A DNA stretch of 64,000 bases from Bacillus sp. KH172YL63. Lineage in GTDB: Bacteria > Bacillota > Bacilli > Bacillales > Bacillaceae_B. The stretch lies in NCBI RefSeq assembly GCF_011398925.1, contig NZ_AP022842.1, positions 484,001 to 548,000 of the forward strand. The letters run 5' to 3'. The position numbers were made by a program, and so were the translations under genes. The notes below the pieces were generated by a model. It saw only the letters and a program-made list of their open reading frames with translations, was not told the origin of the DNA and ran no database searches. Below, one piece after another: positions 48,716 to 57,770 of the stretch (its first letter is position 1; each line of letters opens with the position of its first letter).

Positions 48716-48756
48716 AAAAATCCGAACGAGTCATTCAATCACTCGTTCGGATTTTT
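48716..48756 (+). terminator. Terminator after the helicase gene
   Basis: AAAAATCCGAACGAGT (48716-48731) pairs with ACTCGTTCGGATTTTT (48741-48756). The stem shares the ATCCGAACGA core with the hairpin after the paa operon at 9.0 kb. It is symmetric enough to serve both converging genes. AGCGCTAGCGCT (48703-48714) beside it is a 12-bp perfect palindrome. Confidence 0.88.
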
Positions 48757-48803
48757 TATTGGAGAAAACTTTTTGTACCAGCCTCTTTGGTTCATCCAGA
48801 CGC

Positions 48804-50411
48804 CTAACGGCCAAACACCACTTCCCCGTCCATCATGGTCAGCCAGACCTTTGTGTCGAGAATTTCTTCAGCCCCGATGGTGAAAAGATTCCGGTCAAGG
48901 ACGACGAGGTCGGCTTTCTTTCCGGCCTCGAGTGTACCCAGATCATGCTCCCTGAAATTCCCGAAGGCAGGGGATTTCGTGTAGTGAATCAGGGCATCAC
49001 TGAGCTGGATTTTTTCATCAGGATTCCAGCCTTCCCGGGGCGTGCCGTCTTCGTGCCGGCGGGAGACCGCCCTGTATATGCCGAGCATCGGGTTGATGTC
49101 GACAATCGGGAAGTCAGTACCGAAAGCGACATGTGCCCGGCATTCTTGCAGGGTGCCGATCGGCCATGTATATCTTGCCCTGTCTTGACCGAGCCGGTCC
49201 AAATAGGCATGGGTTTCCATCGACCCTGACGTCAGATGCTCAGGCTGGATCGATGCGATGACCCCCAGTTCCGAGAAACGGTCAAAGTCAGCGGGATCAC
49301 AGACTTCAATATGCTCGATCGTATGGCGGGAATCCCTGATTCCATTTACCGACCGGGCATGCTCATATAAATCGAGGGCCAACCGGACCGCTCCGTCCCC
49401 ACATGCATGAAGCCGGACCCGGAACCCTTCCCGGTCGGCAGCTTCTATCCATTGCCGGTACACGAGCGGCTCATAAATGGTGCCGCCCCTTTCTGATGGA
49501 CGGTCTGCATAGGGCTTCAGCAGATACCCGGTATACGTGAGGGGGACCCCGTCGAGGAACTGCTTCAGCCCGGAGAATTGAAGCTTGTCTGAATGGTAGT
49601 TTTTCCTGAAGCGGACACCCCGTTCAAGGTCACCATTCAACACATCAAGGAAATGAATCCTTGTGGTCAGTTTCCCTTTTTCCTCAAAGCTTCTGTAGAA
49701 AGCCGGGTCCCCGAGCGTATATCCAGGGAGGGGAAGCATGTCTGAAACAGAGGTGATCCCATAGGATGACAGTTTGGATAGCATCCCGTCCATCAATCTG
49801 TTCTTCACTTTATCCTGAAAGGCGAAAGCTTTAATCACATATTTGACCGCCGTTTCGTATAGAAAACCAGTCGGCTCCCCGGATTCATCTTTTTCGATTT
49901 TTCCAAAAAGGGGTTCGGGCGTATCCCGGTGAATCCCCAGTTTCTCAAGGGCTGCTGTATTCAGCCACGCGCTGTGCGCTTCTTCATTCAAGAGCACGAC
50001 GGGACGATGGGGGATATACCGGTCTAACGAATGGCGGGTGGGGAGGGTTTCATTCGGCCAGCGGACATGATGCCATCCGAAACCAAGCACCCATTCTTCA
50101 TCCGGATGCCGGGAAGCATAATCTGCGACCATTTTGGCGGTAGCGTCTTCCGTATGGCCGGAAGTCAGCTGACAGAACCCTTCGAACATCGCCCCTAAAA
50201 ATAAATGGAGATGAAAATCATGAAATCCCGCCATCACAAGGCGGTCGCCGACATCCCATGTTTCCGTGGACGCTCCGATAAAGCTTTCCATCTCAGAGCG
50301 GGGGCCTGTCCCGATGATGATGTCATCCCTTACAGCAATGAACCCATCCGCCGGTAAGGGCGTGTTCCCGGTGAAAATTGTGGAACCTACAATGATTTTT
50401 TGTGCCTTCAT
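48804..50411 (-). CDS. Amidohydrolase family 3 protein (YtcJ-like)
   Basis: Metal-dependent hydrolase of 535 residues. Motifs: GFHDFHLHLF (first metal-binding histidines), the RLHACGDGAVRLALD segment, HIEVCDP, and AFGTDFPIVDINPMLGIY with the catalytic aspartate, followed by the composite-domain end GTLEAGKKADLVVLD. Family members hydrolyse diverse amides and cyclic compounds; substrate unknown. Start at 50411 has GGGTGA upstream on the minus strand; earlier in-frame starts lack a ribosome site. Stands alone. Confidence 0.88.
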   Translation of the reverse strand: MKAQKIIVGSTIFTGNTPLPADGFIAVRDDIIIGTGPRSEMESFIGASTETWDVGDRLVMAGFHDFHLHLFLGAMFEGFCQLTSGHTEDATAKMVADYASRHPDEEWVLGFGWHHVRWPNETLPTRHSLDRYIPHRPVVLLNEEAHSAWLNTAALEKLGIHRDTPEPLFGKIEKDESGEPTGFLYETAVKYVIKAFAFQDKVKNRLMDGMLSKLSSYGITSVSDMLPLPGYTLGDPAFYRSFEEKGKLTTRIHFLDVLNGDLERGVRFRKNYHSDKLQFSGLKQFLDGVPLTYTGYLLKPYADRPSERGGTIYEPLVYRQWIEAADREGFRVRLHACGDGAVRLALDLYEHARSVNGIRDSRHTIEHIEVCDPADFDRFSELGVIASIQPEHLTSGSMETHAYLDRLGQDRARYTWPIGTLQECRAHVAFGTDFPIVDINPMLGIYRAVSRRHEDGTPREGWNPDEKIQLSDALIHYTKSPAFGNFREHDLGTLEAGKKADLVVLDRNLFTIGAEEILDTKVWLTMMDGEVVFGR

Positions 50412-50568
50412 CTGTTTCACCCAACCTTCGTATGCTAGTATCTCGATTGTAACCAGAATAAGGGAATAAGACAATGTCGGGCTGGTTGTGAAAAGTTTCT
50501 TCCTCTAGAGGGCTTTCAGACCCCGATGTGGAATTAATAAGGAGAAGATGTAGAAAAGGAGAATGGAT

Positions 50569-51114
50569 ATGCTCACAAGAACCTTTCCGCTGCTTGAAAC
50601 CGAAAGATGTGTGTTAAGGGAGATGACGGCAGGGGATGCTCCCCGGGTATTTGATTATTTCTCAAGAGACGCTGTTACCCGATATTACGACCTGGATACG
50701 TTCCAAGAGGAAGGCGAGGCGATGGCACTCATCCAAAAATGGAACGAGCGCTTCCGGATGAATGAAGGGATCAGATGGGGCATCGCGCTGAAAGAAACGG
50801 GTGAAATCATCGGAAGCTGCGGCTTTCATCAATGGGAGAAAGAACATTTCAAAGCAGAAGTGGGATTTGAAATACATCCTGATTACTGGAGACAAGGAAT
50901 AATCACCGAGGCCCTTCGATCCGTACTGAACTATGGGTTCGGGGAAATGGAACTGAACAGGATCAAGGCTTACTATGATCCGAGAAACCTGGCGTCGAAG
51001 AAAAGTCTTGAACGAGCCGGTTTTACATATGAAGGCGTATTGCGGAAATCAGCGTATGAAAAAGGCGTATTTTGTGATGCTGCGGTATGCTCGTTGTTGA
51101 GGGAAGAATGGTAA
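50569..51114 (+). CDS. GNAT acetyltransferase (RimJ/RimL type)
   Basis: N-acetyltransferase of 181 residues. Typical RimJ-like features: LETERCVLREM at the N-terminus, GSCGFHQWEKEHFKAEVGFEIHPDYWRQGIITEALR including the acetyl-CoA loop (WRQGIITEA), and the N-ASKKSLERAGF end. The ATG at 50569 is 7 bases from AAAGGAG; the ATG at 50563 is too close. The target (ribosomal protein or a small amine) is unknown. Confidence 0.85.
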   Translation: MLTRTFPLLETERCVLREMTAGDAPRVFDYFSRDAVTRYYDLDTFQEEGEAMALIQKWNERFRMNEGIRWGIALKETGEIIGSCGFHQWEKEHFKAEVGFEIHPDYWRQGIITEALRSVLNYGFGEMELNRIKAYYDPRNLASKKSLERAGFTYEGVLRKSAYEKGVFCDAAVCSLLREEW

Positions 51115-51122
51115 GAACAAAT

Positions 51123-51165
51123 TTAAGACGCTGCTTATGCCTATACCACATAAACAGCGCCTTAA
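51123..51165 (+). terminator. Long hairpin after the acetyltransferase gene
   Basis: Arms 51123-51139 and 51149-51165 (17 nt, two mismatches) with core CGCTG/CAGCG. No T-run follows on the plus strand, so it may terminate weakly or protect the 3' end. Confidence 0.6.
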
Positions 51166-51288
51166 CTTAAGTAAACCTTATTCAATTAACGTTCCTATCC
51201 TTTCTTACTAATACACATACTCAACATTCAATTTTCATTAATGGTATTGCATGTATGATTTAGTTTATTTTCACTTTCCGCTGAGTTC

Positions 51289-51504
51289 CCCACACGCCCA
51301 CATGTTACGAAGATAGTTTTCACCGGCTATCCTCTTGCGTACCATGATGTTAGCATGCTTCGCTTACATTCTTCATTGGAATCCTCTCCCGAAATAAGAT
51401 TGCGCATTCCCACATATCCACACATTCTGAAATCAGTTTTCACGGGCCGATCTCACAAGCTGAATGTGATGTTGATATGCTTTGCTAACTCACTTCATTG
51501 GAAT
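51289..51504. repeat. Imperfect ~95-bp direct duplication in non-coding DNA
   Basis: Copy A (about 51289-51384) and copy B (about 51411-51504) share CCCACA, AGTTTTCAC, GATGTT, ATGCTT and TTCATTGGAATC blocks in the same order and spacing. The surrounding 51166-51775 region is AT-rich and shows no credible gene. It also holds a GGGCGTG/CACGCCC hairpin near 51715-51740. Confidence 0.7.
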
Positions 51505-51775
51505 CACGCCTTCCTGTTGGTGTGTTGTTTGTTAATGATTTATTAATTACATATTAACAAATTATAAAATTAATGCAAATGTTCAGAATAATCAATATAA
51601 TGTGATTTTGGCGGGTTTTTACTGCGAAATGATCTGTTTTCTCAGTTTATCTCATTTTTTCTGTTTTTTTATAGTTTTTTTGAAAAGCAGTCATTTCCTG
51701 CTGTCTTTTTTCATGGGGCGTGGATTGAACGTTCACGCCCTTGAAGCAGTGTAAACGCTTCTTGTGAAGAACCTG

Positions 51776-52015
51776 CTATTCACTCATTCTCCTATTAATA
51801 TAGTATTGCTCCAGATCCAGCTCCCGGTTGACGAGCAGTTCCATTTCTTCGAGGTCGTGTGTTTCAACGATTGGATCAAGTTCGGACCAGTGGACTTTAT
51901 TGACGAAATAATAGTTTCTGATTTTCCTCAGGATGACCAGGGAGTGGGGGAAGTGGTCGAACTCTGCTTTTATACTGTTGAAGCGGGTAAAGCCCCATTT
52001 TGTCAATTTCATCAT
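51776..52015 (-). CDS. Small protein of unknown function (79 aa)
   Basis: Minus-strand gene with a good ribosome site (AGGTGA) before an ATG-ATG pair. The product starts MMKLTKWGFTRFNSIK and is rich in charged and aromatic residues (FVNKVHWSELDPIVETHDLEEMELLVNRELDLEQYYINRR), cytoplasmic, probably helical. I recognise no family. The two operator-like palindromes at 52.1 kb lie upstream of it. Confidence 0.6.
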   Translation of the reverse strand: MMKLTKWGFTRFNSIKAEFDHFPHSLVILRKIRNYYFVNKVHWSELDPIVETHDLEEMELLVNRELDLEQYYINRRMSE

Positions 52016-52077
52016 TCATCACCTGATACTCTATTCCTTTTTTGTACGGGTGTTAATCATCCGGCAGCCCATACAAT

Positions 52078-52097
52078 TTAAACAAACGTTTGTTTAA
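52078..52097. promoter_or_regulatory. 20-bp perfect palindrome, operator-like
   Basis: TTAAACAAACGTTTGTTTAA is its own reverse complement, typical of a TetR-family operator. A weaker relative (TTAAACAACTGTTTAGT) lies at about 52134-52150. Both sit between the divergent 79-aa gene and the helicase gene. No TetR gene is in the window. Confidence 0.55.
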
Positions 52098-52257
52098 CGA
52101 TTCAAAGTCCTTATTTTACAAGGGTTGGCGGTATTAAACAACTGTTTAGTATGCTTTTAGTTCATCCGGTCGCTCATAGATTGTCATTGCCATGATCCGA
52201 GGGCTCTTGTTATGATGAGAAGGTTATGAATCGAATCGTAAGCTAGGAGAATGAGCT

Positions 52258-54510
52258 TTGAATAAAGTACTGACCAACTATTCCATCTACCCATATGATG
52301 CGGAAAAAAAGGAAATACCGGTCGCCGCGCTCCATAAAGGAGAGACCACGAAGGAATTGGTATCCTCCGAAGAAGAGGATGCTTTTTTCTTTCGGACGAT
52401 GGAGGAAGCAGGCATCCACCTCAATGCTTCCCAAATCGAAGCGGTACGCCACGTGGACGGACCATGCCTTACCCTTGCAGGGGCGGGGACTGGGAAGACG
52501 ACGGTTCTGGTCTGCCGTGCAGGCTACCTGATGGCGGTGAAGAAGATTCAGCCAAGAAACATTCTGCTGGTCACATTCACTAAAAAAGCAGCGGAAGAAA
52601 TGAAGCAGAGAATCGCAAAGCTGCCAGGGACGGAAGCTGGGGGAGCGGTTCATGCCAGCACTTTTCATGCCTTGTTTCTCTATTTGTTAAGGTCCCGCCA
52701 TTACACGCAGGAAGTGATGGGGAACGAACGGTACAAACAAATCATCCTGAAGCAGATTCAAAGGGAAATGAATATATATGATCCTTATGATGCAGAAACG
52801 CTTCTTGCAAAGCTGTCTCACTATAAGCTGAATCAGAAAGATATTTCGGAGCTTCCTGAGAAATCTAAATCGGAAAAAGAAATCCGCAGCATCCTTCTGA
52901 AATATGAAGAGTGGAAACGGATGAATCATAAGATGGATTTTGATGATATTTTGACAGAGGCCCACCAGTTGTTATTGGGGAATCCGAACCTGTTGACTTC
53001 ACTTCAACACCGTTTCCAGTATGTGATGGTGGATGAGTTTCAGGATACGAATCTCGTACAATATGAACTCATGAAAATGATTGCGGCCCACCGGAATCTG
53101 TTCGTCGTCGGCGATGATGATCAGACGATCTATACCTTCAACGGCGCACGGAACGAGTTCATCCTGGATTTTGATGAGGAATTCCCGGATGCCAAAGTCG
53201 TGGCGCTGAAAGAGAATTACAGGTCCGATGCGTACATCATCGGATTGGGGAATGAAGTGATCGGCCGGAATGACCACAGACGGAAGAAAGAACTGATCGC
53301 AACAAAACCTGATGGCCAGAAGCCCCTGTACTCAAGACCGGCCACGGCAGACGAAGAAGCGATTTGGATCACCGAAGAAATCCAACGATTAATAGAAGAA
53401 GGGTATACGTACCGGGACATGACGATCCTTCACCGGACGATGAGCAGCGGCCGGGCCGTTTTTGAGCAGCTCCTGCTGAAGGAAATCCCTTTCACGCCAT
53501 ATAACCAAAAGGATTCCCTCTTTTATGAGAACTGGACCGTGAAGCCTGTCGTCGATTACTTGAGGTTATCGATTGTACCGAGGAATTTTTCTGCGATGGA
53601 ATCGCTGCTGCCGACCCTTTTCATCAGAAGGGACCGGGGGATCGCCCATATCATGCAGGAAGAAAGCAAAGAAAGAAAGAAGTATCCGCTCATCCACCTG
53701 ACGACACTGTCCGGCTTGAAGCCGTTCCAGGTGAAGAACATCAAGGAGCGGATGAAGTTCCTTAAGTCGATTGCCGACCAGTCTCCGGAAACGGCGATTA
53801 AACGGATCCGGAAAGAATTTTATCATCAATACATCGATGCCCAGGAATCACATGTCGTGACGGAGCAGAAGGAGCTCATCAAAGAAATGCTGGACGAACT
53901 TGAAGGCTCGGCCAAACGTTTTGATACGATTTCAAGCTTCATCACGTTCATTGATGAAATGAAAGCGAAGTATGAAGAAATCTATTCGAATCAGCATCAA
54001 TCGAAAAATACGGACAGCGTGTCCCTCATGACGATTCACCGTTCGAAGGGGCTGGAATTCCCGGTTGTATTCCTGATCGGGGCGATTGAAGGGAACCTGC
54101 CACACAGTTCCGCTCTAAATGCCAACAAGCTTGAGGATAAAGTGTATAAGGACCCGAACGTAAAGGAAAAGGCAAAGGGCGCGCTGGAGGAAGAACGGCG
54201 TCTTGCATATGTGGCCATCACCCGTGCAAAAGAGAAGCTCTTCATCTCTTCCCCTGCCTATTATCAGGGAGAACAGCGGAAATGCTCACGCTTCATTGCC
54301 GACTTGTTCAAAGAGGTTCCGCACACTGACAGCCCTGCCCCGGCGAAAAAGACAAGAACCGGCAAAGTCACCCGAATCCTTGCCTGGGTCTGTACACACT
54401 CTACGTGCATTGCATGGCAGAGACCGGAAACCCATGAGGATACCGAATCTAAAGAGTGCCCACTTTGTTCAAGCCCGATGAAGCTCGGCGAAAAAGAAAT
54501 CATGGAATAA
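52258..54510 (+). CDS. yjcD: UvrD/PcrA-type DNA helicase (YjcD-like)
   Basis: Superfamily 1A ATP-dependent DNA helicase of 750 residues, close to Bacillus YjcD. Motif I GAGTGKTT, Ia TFTKKAAEEM, II DEFQDTN, III GDDDQTIY, IV ENYRS, V TIHRSKGLEF and VI AITRAKEKLF are intact. The C-terminus carries a possible zinc-binding set (CTHSTC, then CPLC). TTG 52258 is the start, 10 bases from AGGAG. A role in repair or recombination is inferred from the family. Confidence 0.87.
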   Translation: MNKVLTNYSIYPYDAEKKEIPVAALHKGETTKELVSSEEEDAFFFRTMEEAGIHLNASQIEAVRHVDGPCLTLAGAGTGKTTVLVCRAGYLMAVKKIQPRNILLVTFTKKAAEEMKQRIAKLPGTEAGGAVHASTFHALFLYLLRSRHYTQEVMGNERYKQIILKQIQREMNIYDPYDAETLLAKLSHYKLNQKDISELPEKSKSEKEIRSILLKYEEWKRMNHKMDFDDILTEAHQLLLGNPNLLTSLQHRFQYVMVDEFQDTNLVQYELMKMIAAHRNLFVVGDDDQTIYTFNGARNEFILDFDEEFPDAKVVALKENYRSDAYIIGLGNEVIGRNDHRRKKELIATKPDGQKPLYSRPATADEEAIWITEEIQRLIEEGYTYRDMTILHRTMSSGRAVFEQLLLKEIPFTPYNQKDSLFYENWTVKPVVDYLRLSIVPRNFSAMESLLPTLFIRRDRGIAHIMQEESKERKKYPLIHLTTLSGLKPFQVKNIKERMKFLKSIADQSPETAIKRIRKEFYHQYIDAQESHVVTEQKELIKEMLDELEGSAKRFDTISSFITFIDEMKAKYEEIYSNQHQSKNTDSVSLMTIHRSKGLEFPVVFLIGAIEGNLPHSSALNANKLEDKVYKDPNVKEKAKGALEEERRLAYVAITRAKEKLFISSPAYYQGEQRKCSRFIADLFKEVPHTDSPAPAKKTRTGKVTRILAWVCTHSTCIAWQRPETHEDTESKECPLCSSPMKLGEKEIME

Positions 54511-54512
54511 AT

Positions 54513-54552
54513 AAACCCCGGCGTCCTGAATACAAGGACACCGGGTTTTTTG
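54513..54552 (+). terminator. Terminator of the helicase gene
   Basis: Interrupted stem around GTCCT/AGGAC with outer CCGG/CCGG-type pairs, ACCGGG followed by six T. Confidence 0.88.
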
Positions 54553-54555
54553 CCG

Positions 54556-54702
54556 TCACTGTGAAAAATGATCGTGGTCACGGTCATAAGTATCAATCTT
54601 TTTCGAATCATCCGAATCCAATGCTTGTCTTAAGAAATAAATCAGAATACCCATAATCATCCCAAGCATCACAATCAAACCGATCGTAATCGTCACGCCC
54701 AT
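54556..54702 (-). CDS. Small single-span membrane protein (48 aa)
   Basis: A very strong ribosome site (AAAGGAGGG) precedes the start at 54702 on the minus strand. The peptide begins MGVTITIGLIVMLGMIMGI, one transmembrane helix, then a polar, aspartate- and histidine-rich tail (DSDDSKKIDTYDRDHDH). Such miniproteins are common in Bacillaceae and mostly uncharacterised. The tail could bind metal, but that is only a guess. It converges on the helicase gene. Confidence 0.7.
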   Translation of the reverse strand: MGVTITIGLIVMLGMIMGILIYFLRQALDSDDSKKIDTYDRDHDHFSQ

Positions 54703-54829
54703 GAAAATCCCTCCTTTATTGTCACAGCTATCGTCCATTTTTCAGCATTTTAAACCTTTATATGGTTAGTGTATGAGGTGGGGGAGGGGAGATATGCTGG
54801 GTTGGGGAGAAATTGTGTACAGGAAGGCT

Positions 54830-55100
54830 TCTTTTAAGAAGGCTGTTTTCGTAAACATTGTGGTTTTAAAAAAGCGAGGTGTGCTTGATTTTGATTGCAG
54901 CGAGAATCAACCATCGAAGGTAAAAACCCAAATCCACTGAATAACTGCTTATTCATCTACTGTATAGTAGTGATAAACGTAATTCTGTATATTGCCCTTG
55001 ATTCATTGCTATGGAAATTTATTTATTCCGCAGTCTCAAATTACCGAAGACGTTCCCATTCTAATAATAGCAACAATCTTTGCGAAAAGAGCCTTTAAGA
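54830..55100 (-). repeat. Dispersed ~300-bp repeat, copy 2 (no palindromic insert)
   Basis: Reverse-orientation homologue of 9480-9790. Shared blocks on the minus strand: TCTTCGGTAATTTGAG, CCATAGCAATGAATCAAG, AATAAGCAGT, CTTCGATGGTTGATT, GCGAGGTG and AATGTTTAC. Open frames across it (for instance ATG 54794 to TGA 54940 and 54895-55098) follow the repeat and are probably not genes. The rest of 54703-55223 shows no other feature. Confidence 0.75.
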
Positions 55101-55223
55101 AAAATATGATGGCTGATTTTAGATTTTGACAGGTAATGTCCAAGGTTTTATAGAAAAAGTACTAAAATCACCTGTTTGAGTAAGACAGTTAATATGAAAT
55201 TATTTATTAATAGAGGGGTATTT

Positions 55224-55541
55224 ATGAAGCAACTAACATTCCGTGATTTACAGAGCTATTTAGCACTCAAATACAAAGAAGGTCGCACTTCCTCTGCATT
55301 GTTTATGAAACTAGCAGAGGAAATTGGGGAGGTCGCAGAAGTACTGAATCAATTAGAAGGGAGAAAAGAGCATAAATCGAATACTTCTTTAGCAAATGAA
55401 CTAGTTGATGTTATCCACTATGCCGTAGCCATTGCCAGCATAAATGGTATTGATTTAACAGAGGCGATCATACATAAGGATAAACTAGCCGCGATTAAAT
55501 ATAAACAATCTCCAAATTTAGAAGAGTTTTTATTAGACTAG
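55224..55541 (+). CDS. MazG-like nucleotide pyrophosphohydrolase domain protein
   Basis: 105 residues, one MazG/all-alpha NTP pyrophosphatase domain. The EEIGEVAEVLN motif and the ELVDVIHYAVAIA helix supply the acidic Mg ligands (EExxE and ExxD). ATG 55224 follows GAGGGG; upstream in-frame starts lack a site. Possible house-cleaning role on abnormal nucleotides. A bidirectional terminator separates it from the kyn genes. Local A+T content is higher than in its neighbours. Confidence 0.8.
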   Translation: MKQLTFRDLQSYLALKYKEGRTSSALFMKLAEEIGEVAEVLNQLEGRKEHKSNTSLANELVDVIHYAVAIASINGIDLTEAIIHKDKLAAIKYKQSPNLEEFLLD

Positions 55542-55552
55542 GCTTAATGTTT

Positions 55553-55588
55553 TAAAAAAACCAGATCCAAATTCGGACCTGGTTTTTT
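55553..55588. terminator. Bidirectional terminator between the MazG-like gene and kynB
   Basis: CCAG-TCC and GGA-CTGG stem with A7 before and T6 after, so it works on both strands for converging genes. Confidence 0.85.
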
Positions 55589-55601
55589 ACATTCATTGAA
55601 C

Positions 55602-56225
55602 CTACCCACGCTCCACCAACACCGCCCGCACCGGAGACCCGTCCCCGTCCTGAAGCGGCAGGGGAAGTGCGACCAATTCGTACCGGCCCGGGTTGACGTC
55701 TGTCAGGACGATTCCTTCCAGTATCCCGATCCCGTTTGCATGGAGGGAATGATGTGCGTTCAATTCCTTACTGTCCAGCTGGTCGACAGAAGGAAGGTCG
55801 ACCCCGATCAGGTCAATGCCATTTTGTTTCAGAAAAGGACCGAGTTCTTCTGAAACAGGGGGGATCTCTTCTGGGAATTGATCGGGATTTTTCCATGCAT
55901 TCGTCTTGAATAAAATTTTCGTAACGCCTGAAAAGTCGATATCCTTCAGCTGTTCAGGCGTGATTTCCTCAGCGCCTTCTACCGATACGACGACAGCCTG
56001 TCCCATGAAGCGTTCCAAAGGCAGATCGAGTATCCGGTTTCCATCTTGATCAAAATGGAAGGGGGCATCCACATGGGTCCCTGTATGAGAACTCATCGTG
56101 ACTTGTCCGACATTCACCGATCCGGTTTCTTCTTTCGTCCAATTCAATGAAAAGGAGAAAGGTGTATCTCCGGGCCATACAGGGGTGTCGTTGTGCAGTG
56201 GTCTTGATATGTCTATGATCTTCAA
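55602..56225 (-). CDS. kynB: Kynurenine formamidase
   Basis: Metal-dependent cyclase-family hydrolase turning N-formylkynurenine into kynurenine, 207 residues. Motifs: DISRPLHNDTPVWPGD and the zinc-binding MSSHTGTHVDAPFHF, as in bacterial KynB. Second gene of a kynU-kynB pair; 24 bp separate them. Confidence 0.93.
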   Translation of the reverse strand: MKIIDISRPLHNDTPVWPGDTPFSFSLNWTKEETGSVNVGQVTMSSHTGTHVDAPFHFDQDGNRILDLPLERFMGQAVVVSVEGAEEITPEQLKDIDFSGVTKILFKTNAWKNPDQFPEEIPPVSEELGPFLKQNGIDLIGVDLPSVDQLDSKELNAHHSLHANGIGILEGIVLTDVNPGRYELVALPLPLQDGDGSPVRAVLVERG

Positions 56226-56249
56226 ATGAATTCATCCTTTCCGTTCATG

Positions 56250-57533
56250 TCAGGCAACAACATTCCGCGTGTTTTCAAATTGCTTGTATTCTTCATTTTC
56301 CATGATGCTCTTCAGAATCTGAACCGTTTCCCATACATCTTTGTACGATGAATAAAGGGCGACAGGTGCAAGGCGGATCACGTTCGGTGAACGGAAATCA
56401 GGCGTGACGCTGTTCTCCTTCAGAGCTTTACATATTCTTGCCGCTTCGTCATGCTTCAGGCTGATATGGCCGCCCCTTTTTTCATCTTGAAGCGGATTGC
56501 AGATCGAGAATCCGTGTCCGGAAAGCTCCTGGTGGATCAAATCGATCATGAATTTTGTAAGTGAAAGGGATTTTTGTCTTAAACGCTCAATGCCCGCTTC
56601 TTTAAACAACTCTAGGGATCCGAGCAGCGGTGCGCTGCTAAGGATATGAGGGGTCCCAATCTGGAATGCGCCGGCTGATTCTTCATGGGTCAATGTGTGA
56701 TCCATATCAAACTGCTTATCCTTCCGGGAACTGAACCAGCCTGAGAGCCCTGGCTTCGTGCCGGCATGCTTTTGGTGAACGAAGAGACCGCCGACTCCGC
56801 CTGGCCCGCTGTTCAAATATTTATAATTGCACCAAACGGCGAAATCGACACCGTCATCGTGCAGTTGATGGGGAAGCGCTCCGATCGAGTGGGCAAGATC
56901 AAATCCAATCACGATGCCCCGTTTATGGGCTTCTCCCGTCAACCGCTTCATGTCAAGAAGCTGCCCGCTCCTGTAAAGAACCGACGGCAATAGTATCAGT
57001 GCGATATCATCTGTCATGCAAGAGATAATATCCTCTTCCTCCAACGTATAGCCGTCCCTGCTTTTCACCTGGATCAAATGTTCATCGGGAGAGTATCCTT
57101 TCAGCTCCAGCTGACTTTGGATCGCATATATATCCGAAGGGAAAGTCAGCTCATCAGCCAGGATCTTCGTCCGATTGCCCTTCGGTTGATAAAAGGTTGC
57201 AAGCAACTGGTGCAGATTCGTTGTAATCGAACCTGTCACGATCACTTCTTCCTTCCGTGCGCCGACCAATGGCGCAGTCATTTCCCCAAGCTTCTCGGAG
57301 AAATAAAACCACGGCTCCTGCCCGTCCATCCAGCCGTCGATTCCGTGCTCCTTCCAATCATTCAAGGAGGTCAATAAAGAAGCCTCCGCCCGTTTCGACA
57401 GAAGCCCGAGCGAATTTCCATCCATATAATAATGCCCGTCTTTTATGTAAAATTCATCGCGGAAATGAGCCAATCTATCCTTTTGGTCCAACTCCTGTGC
57501 GTGTTCCCACGTTAATTTCCCACTATGTGTCAT
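56250..57533 (-). CDS. kynU: Kynureninase
   Basis: PLP enzyme cleaving kynurenine to anthranilate and alanine, 427 residues. Family stretches: [19 protein letters not shown], the [32 protein letters not shown] segment with the PLP lysine, and [18 protein letters not shown]. First gene of the minus-strand pair. Tryptophan 2,3-dioxygenase (kynA), the first step, is not in the window. Confidence 0.95.
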   Translation of the reverse strand: MTHSGKLTWEHAQELDQKDRLAHFRDEFYIKDGHYYMDGNSLGLLSKRAEASLLTSLNDWKEHGIDGWMDGQEPWFYFSEKLGEMTAPLVGARKEEVIVTGSITTNLHQLLATFYQPKGNRTKILADELTFPSDIYAIQSQLELKGYSPDEHLIQVKSRDGYTLEEEDIISCMTDDIALILLPSVLYRSGQLLDMKRLTGEAHKRGIVIGFDLAHSIGALPHQLHDDGVDFAVWCNYKYLNSGPGGVGGLFVHQKHAGTKPGLSGWFSSRKDKQFDMDHTLTHEESAGAFQIGTPHILSSAPLLGSLELFKEAGIERLRQKSLSLTKFMIDLIHQELSGHGFSICNPLQDEKRGGHISLKHDEAARICKALKENSVTPDFRSPNVIRLAPVALYSSYKDVWETVQILKSIMENEEYKQFENTRNVVA

Positions 57534-57563
57534 CCCAATCCCACCTTTTACAGTTCTATCAAA

Positions 57564-57592
57564 ATCATAATCTAAATTCTGTGAATAGTAAA
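57564..57592 (-). promoter_or_regulatory. Likely sigma-A promoter of kynUB
   Basis: On the minus strand, TTTACT (57592-57587), 17-bp spacer, TATGAT (57569-57564), about 30 bp before the kynU start. The remainder of the 237-bp divergent spacer to 57770 shows no other clear signal. Confidence 0.5.
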
Positions 57593-57770
57593 ATAATGGT
57601 CTGGCTCTTGCTATGGCAAATTCACAAGGTTGACCGACGAGGAGGAATATTTGTTTTTGAATAAATTATTTAAAAATGTATAAAAACTCAGAATAGTCTG
57701 GTATAACTGAATGGATATGATAAAACCCAAGAAAATTATTCATAAGTGAATAACTAAGGAGTGACACTAG

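Noticed and set aside
50541..50553. GGAGAAG followed by ATG-TAG, a minimal start-stop ORF before the acetyltransferase gene
   Set aside because: Too short to judge; the following AAAGGAG explains translation of the real gene.
51745..51760. cre-like TGTAAACGCTTCTT before the 79-aa gene's end
   Set aside because: 11 of 14 positions, and it lies downstream of the gene it could control.
52243..52672. Long minus-strand frames inside the helicase gene and, likewise, inside most large genes here
   Set aside because: They are antisense shadows of well-supported genes with no start signals of their own.
54794..54940. 48-codon plus-strand frame with a purine-rich site upstream
   Set aside because: It lies mostly inside repeat copy 2; the start region has no counterpart in copy 1. 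Probably chance.
54895..55098. 67-codon plus-strand frame
   Set aside because: Repeat-derived sequence without a proper start signal.
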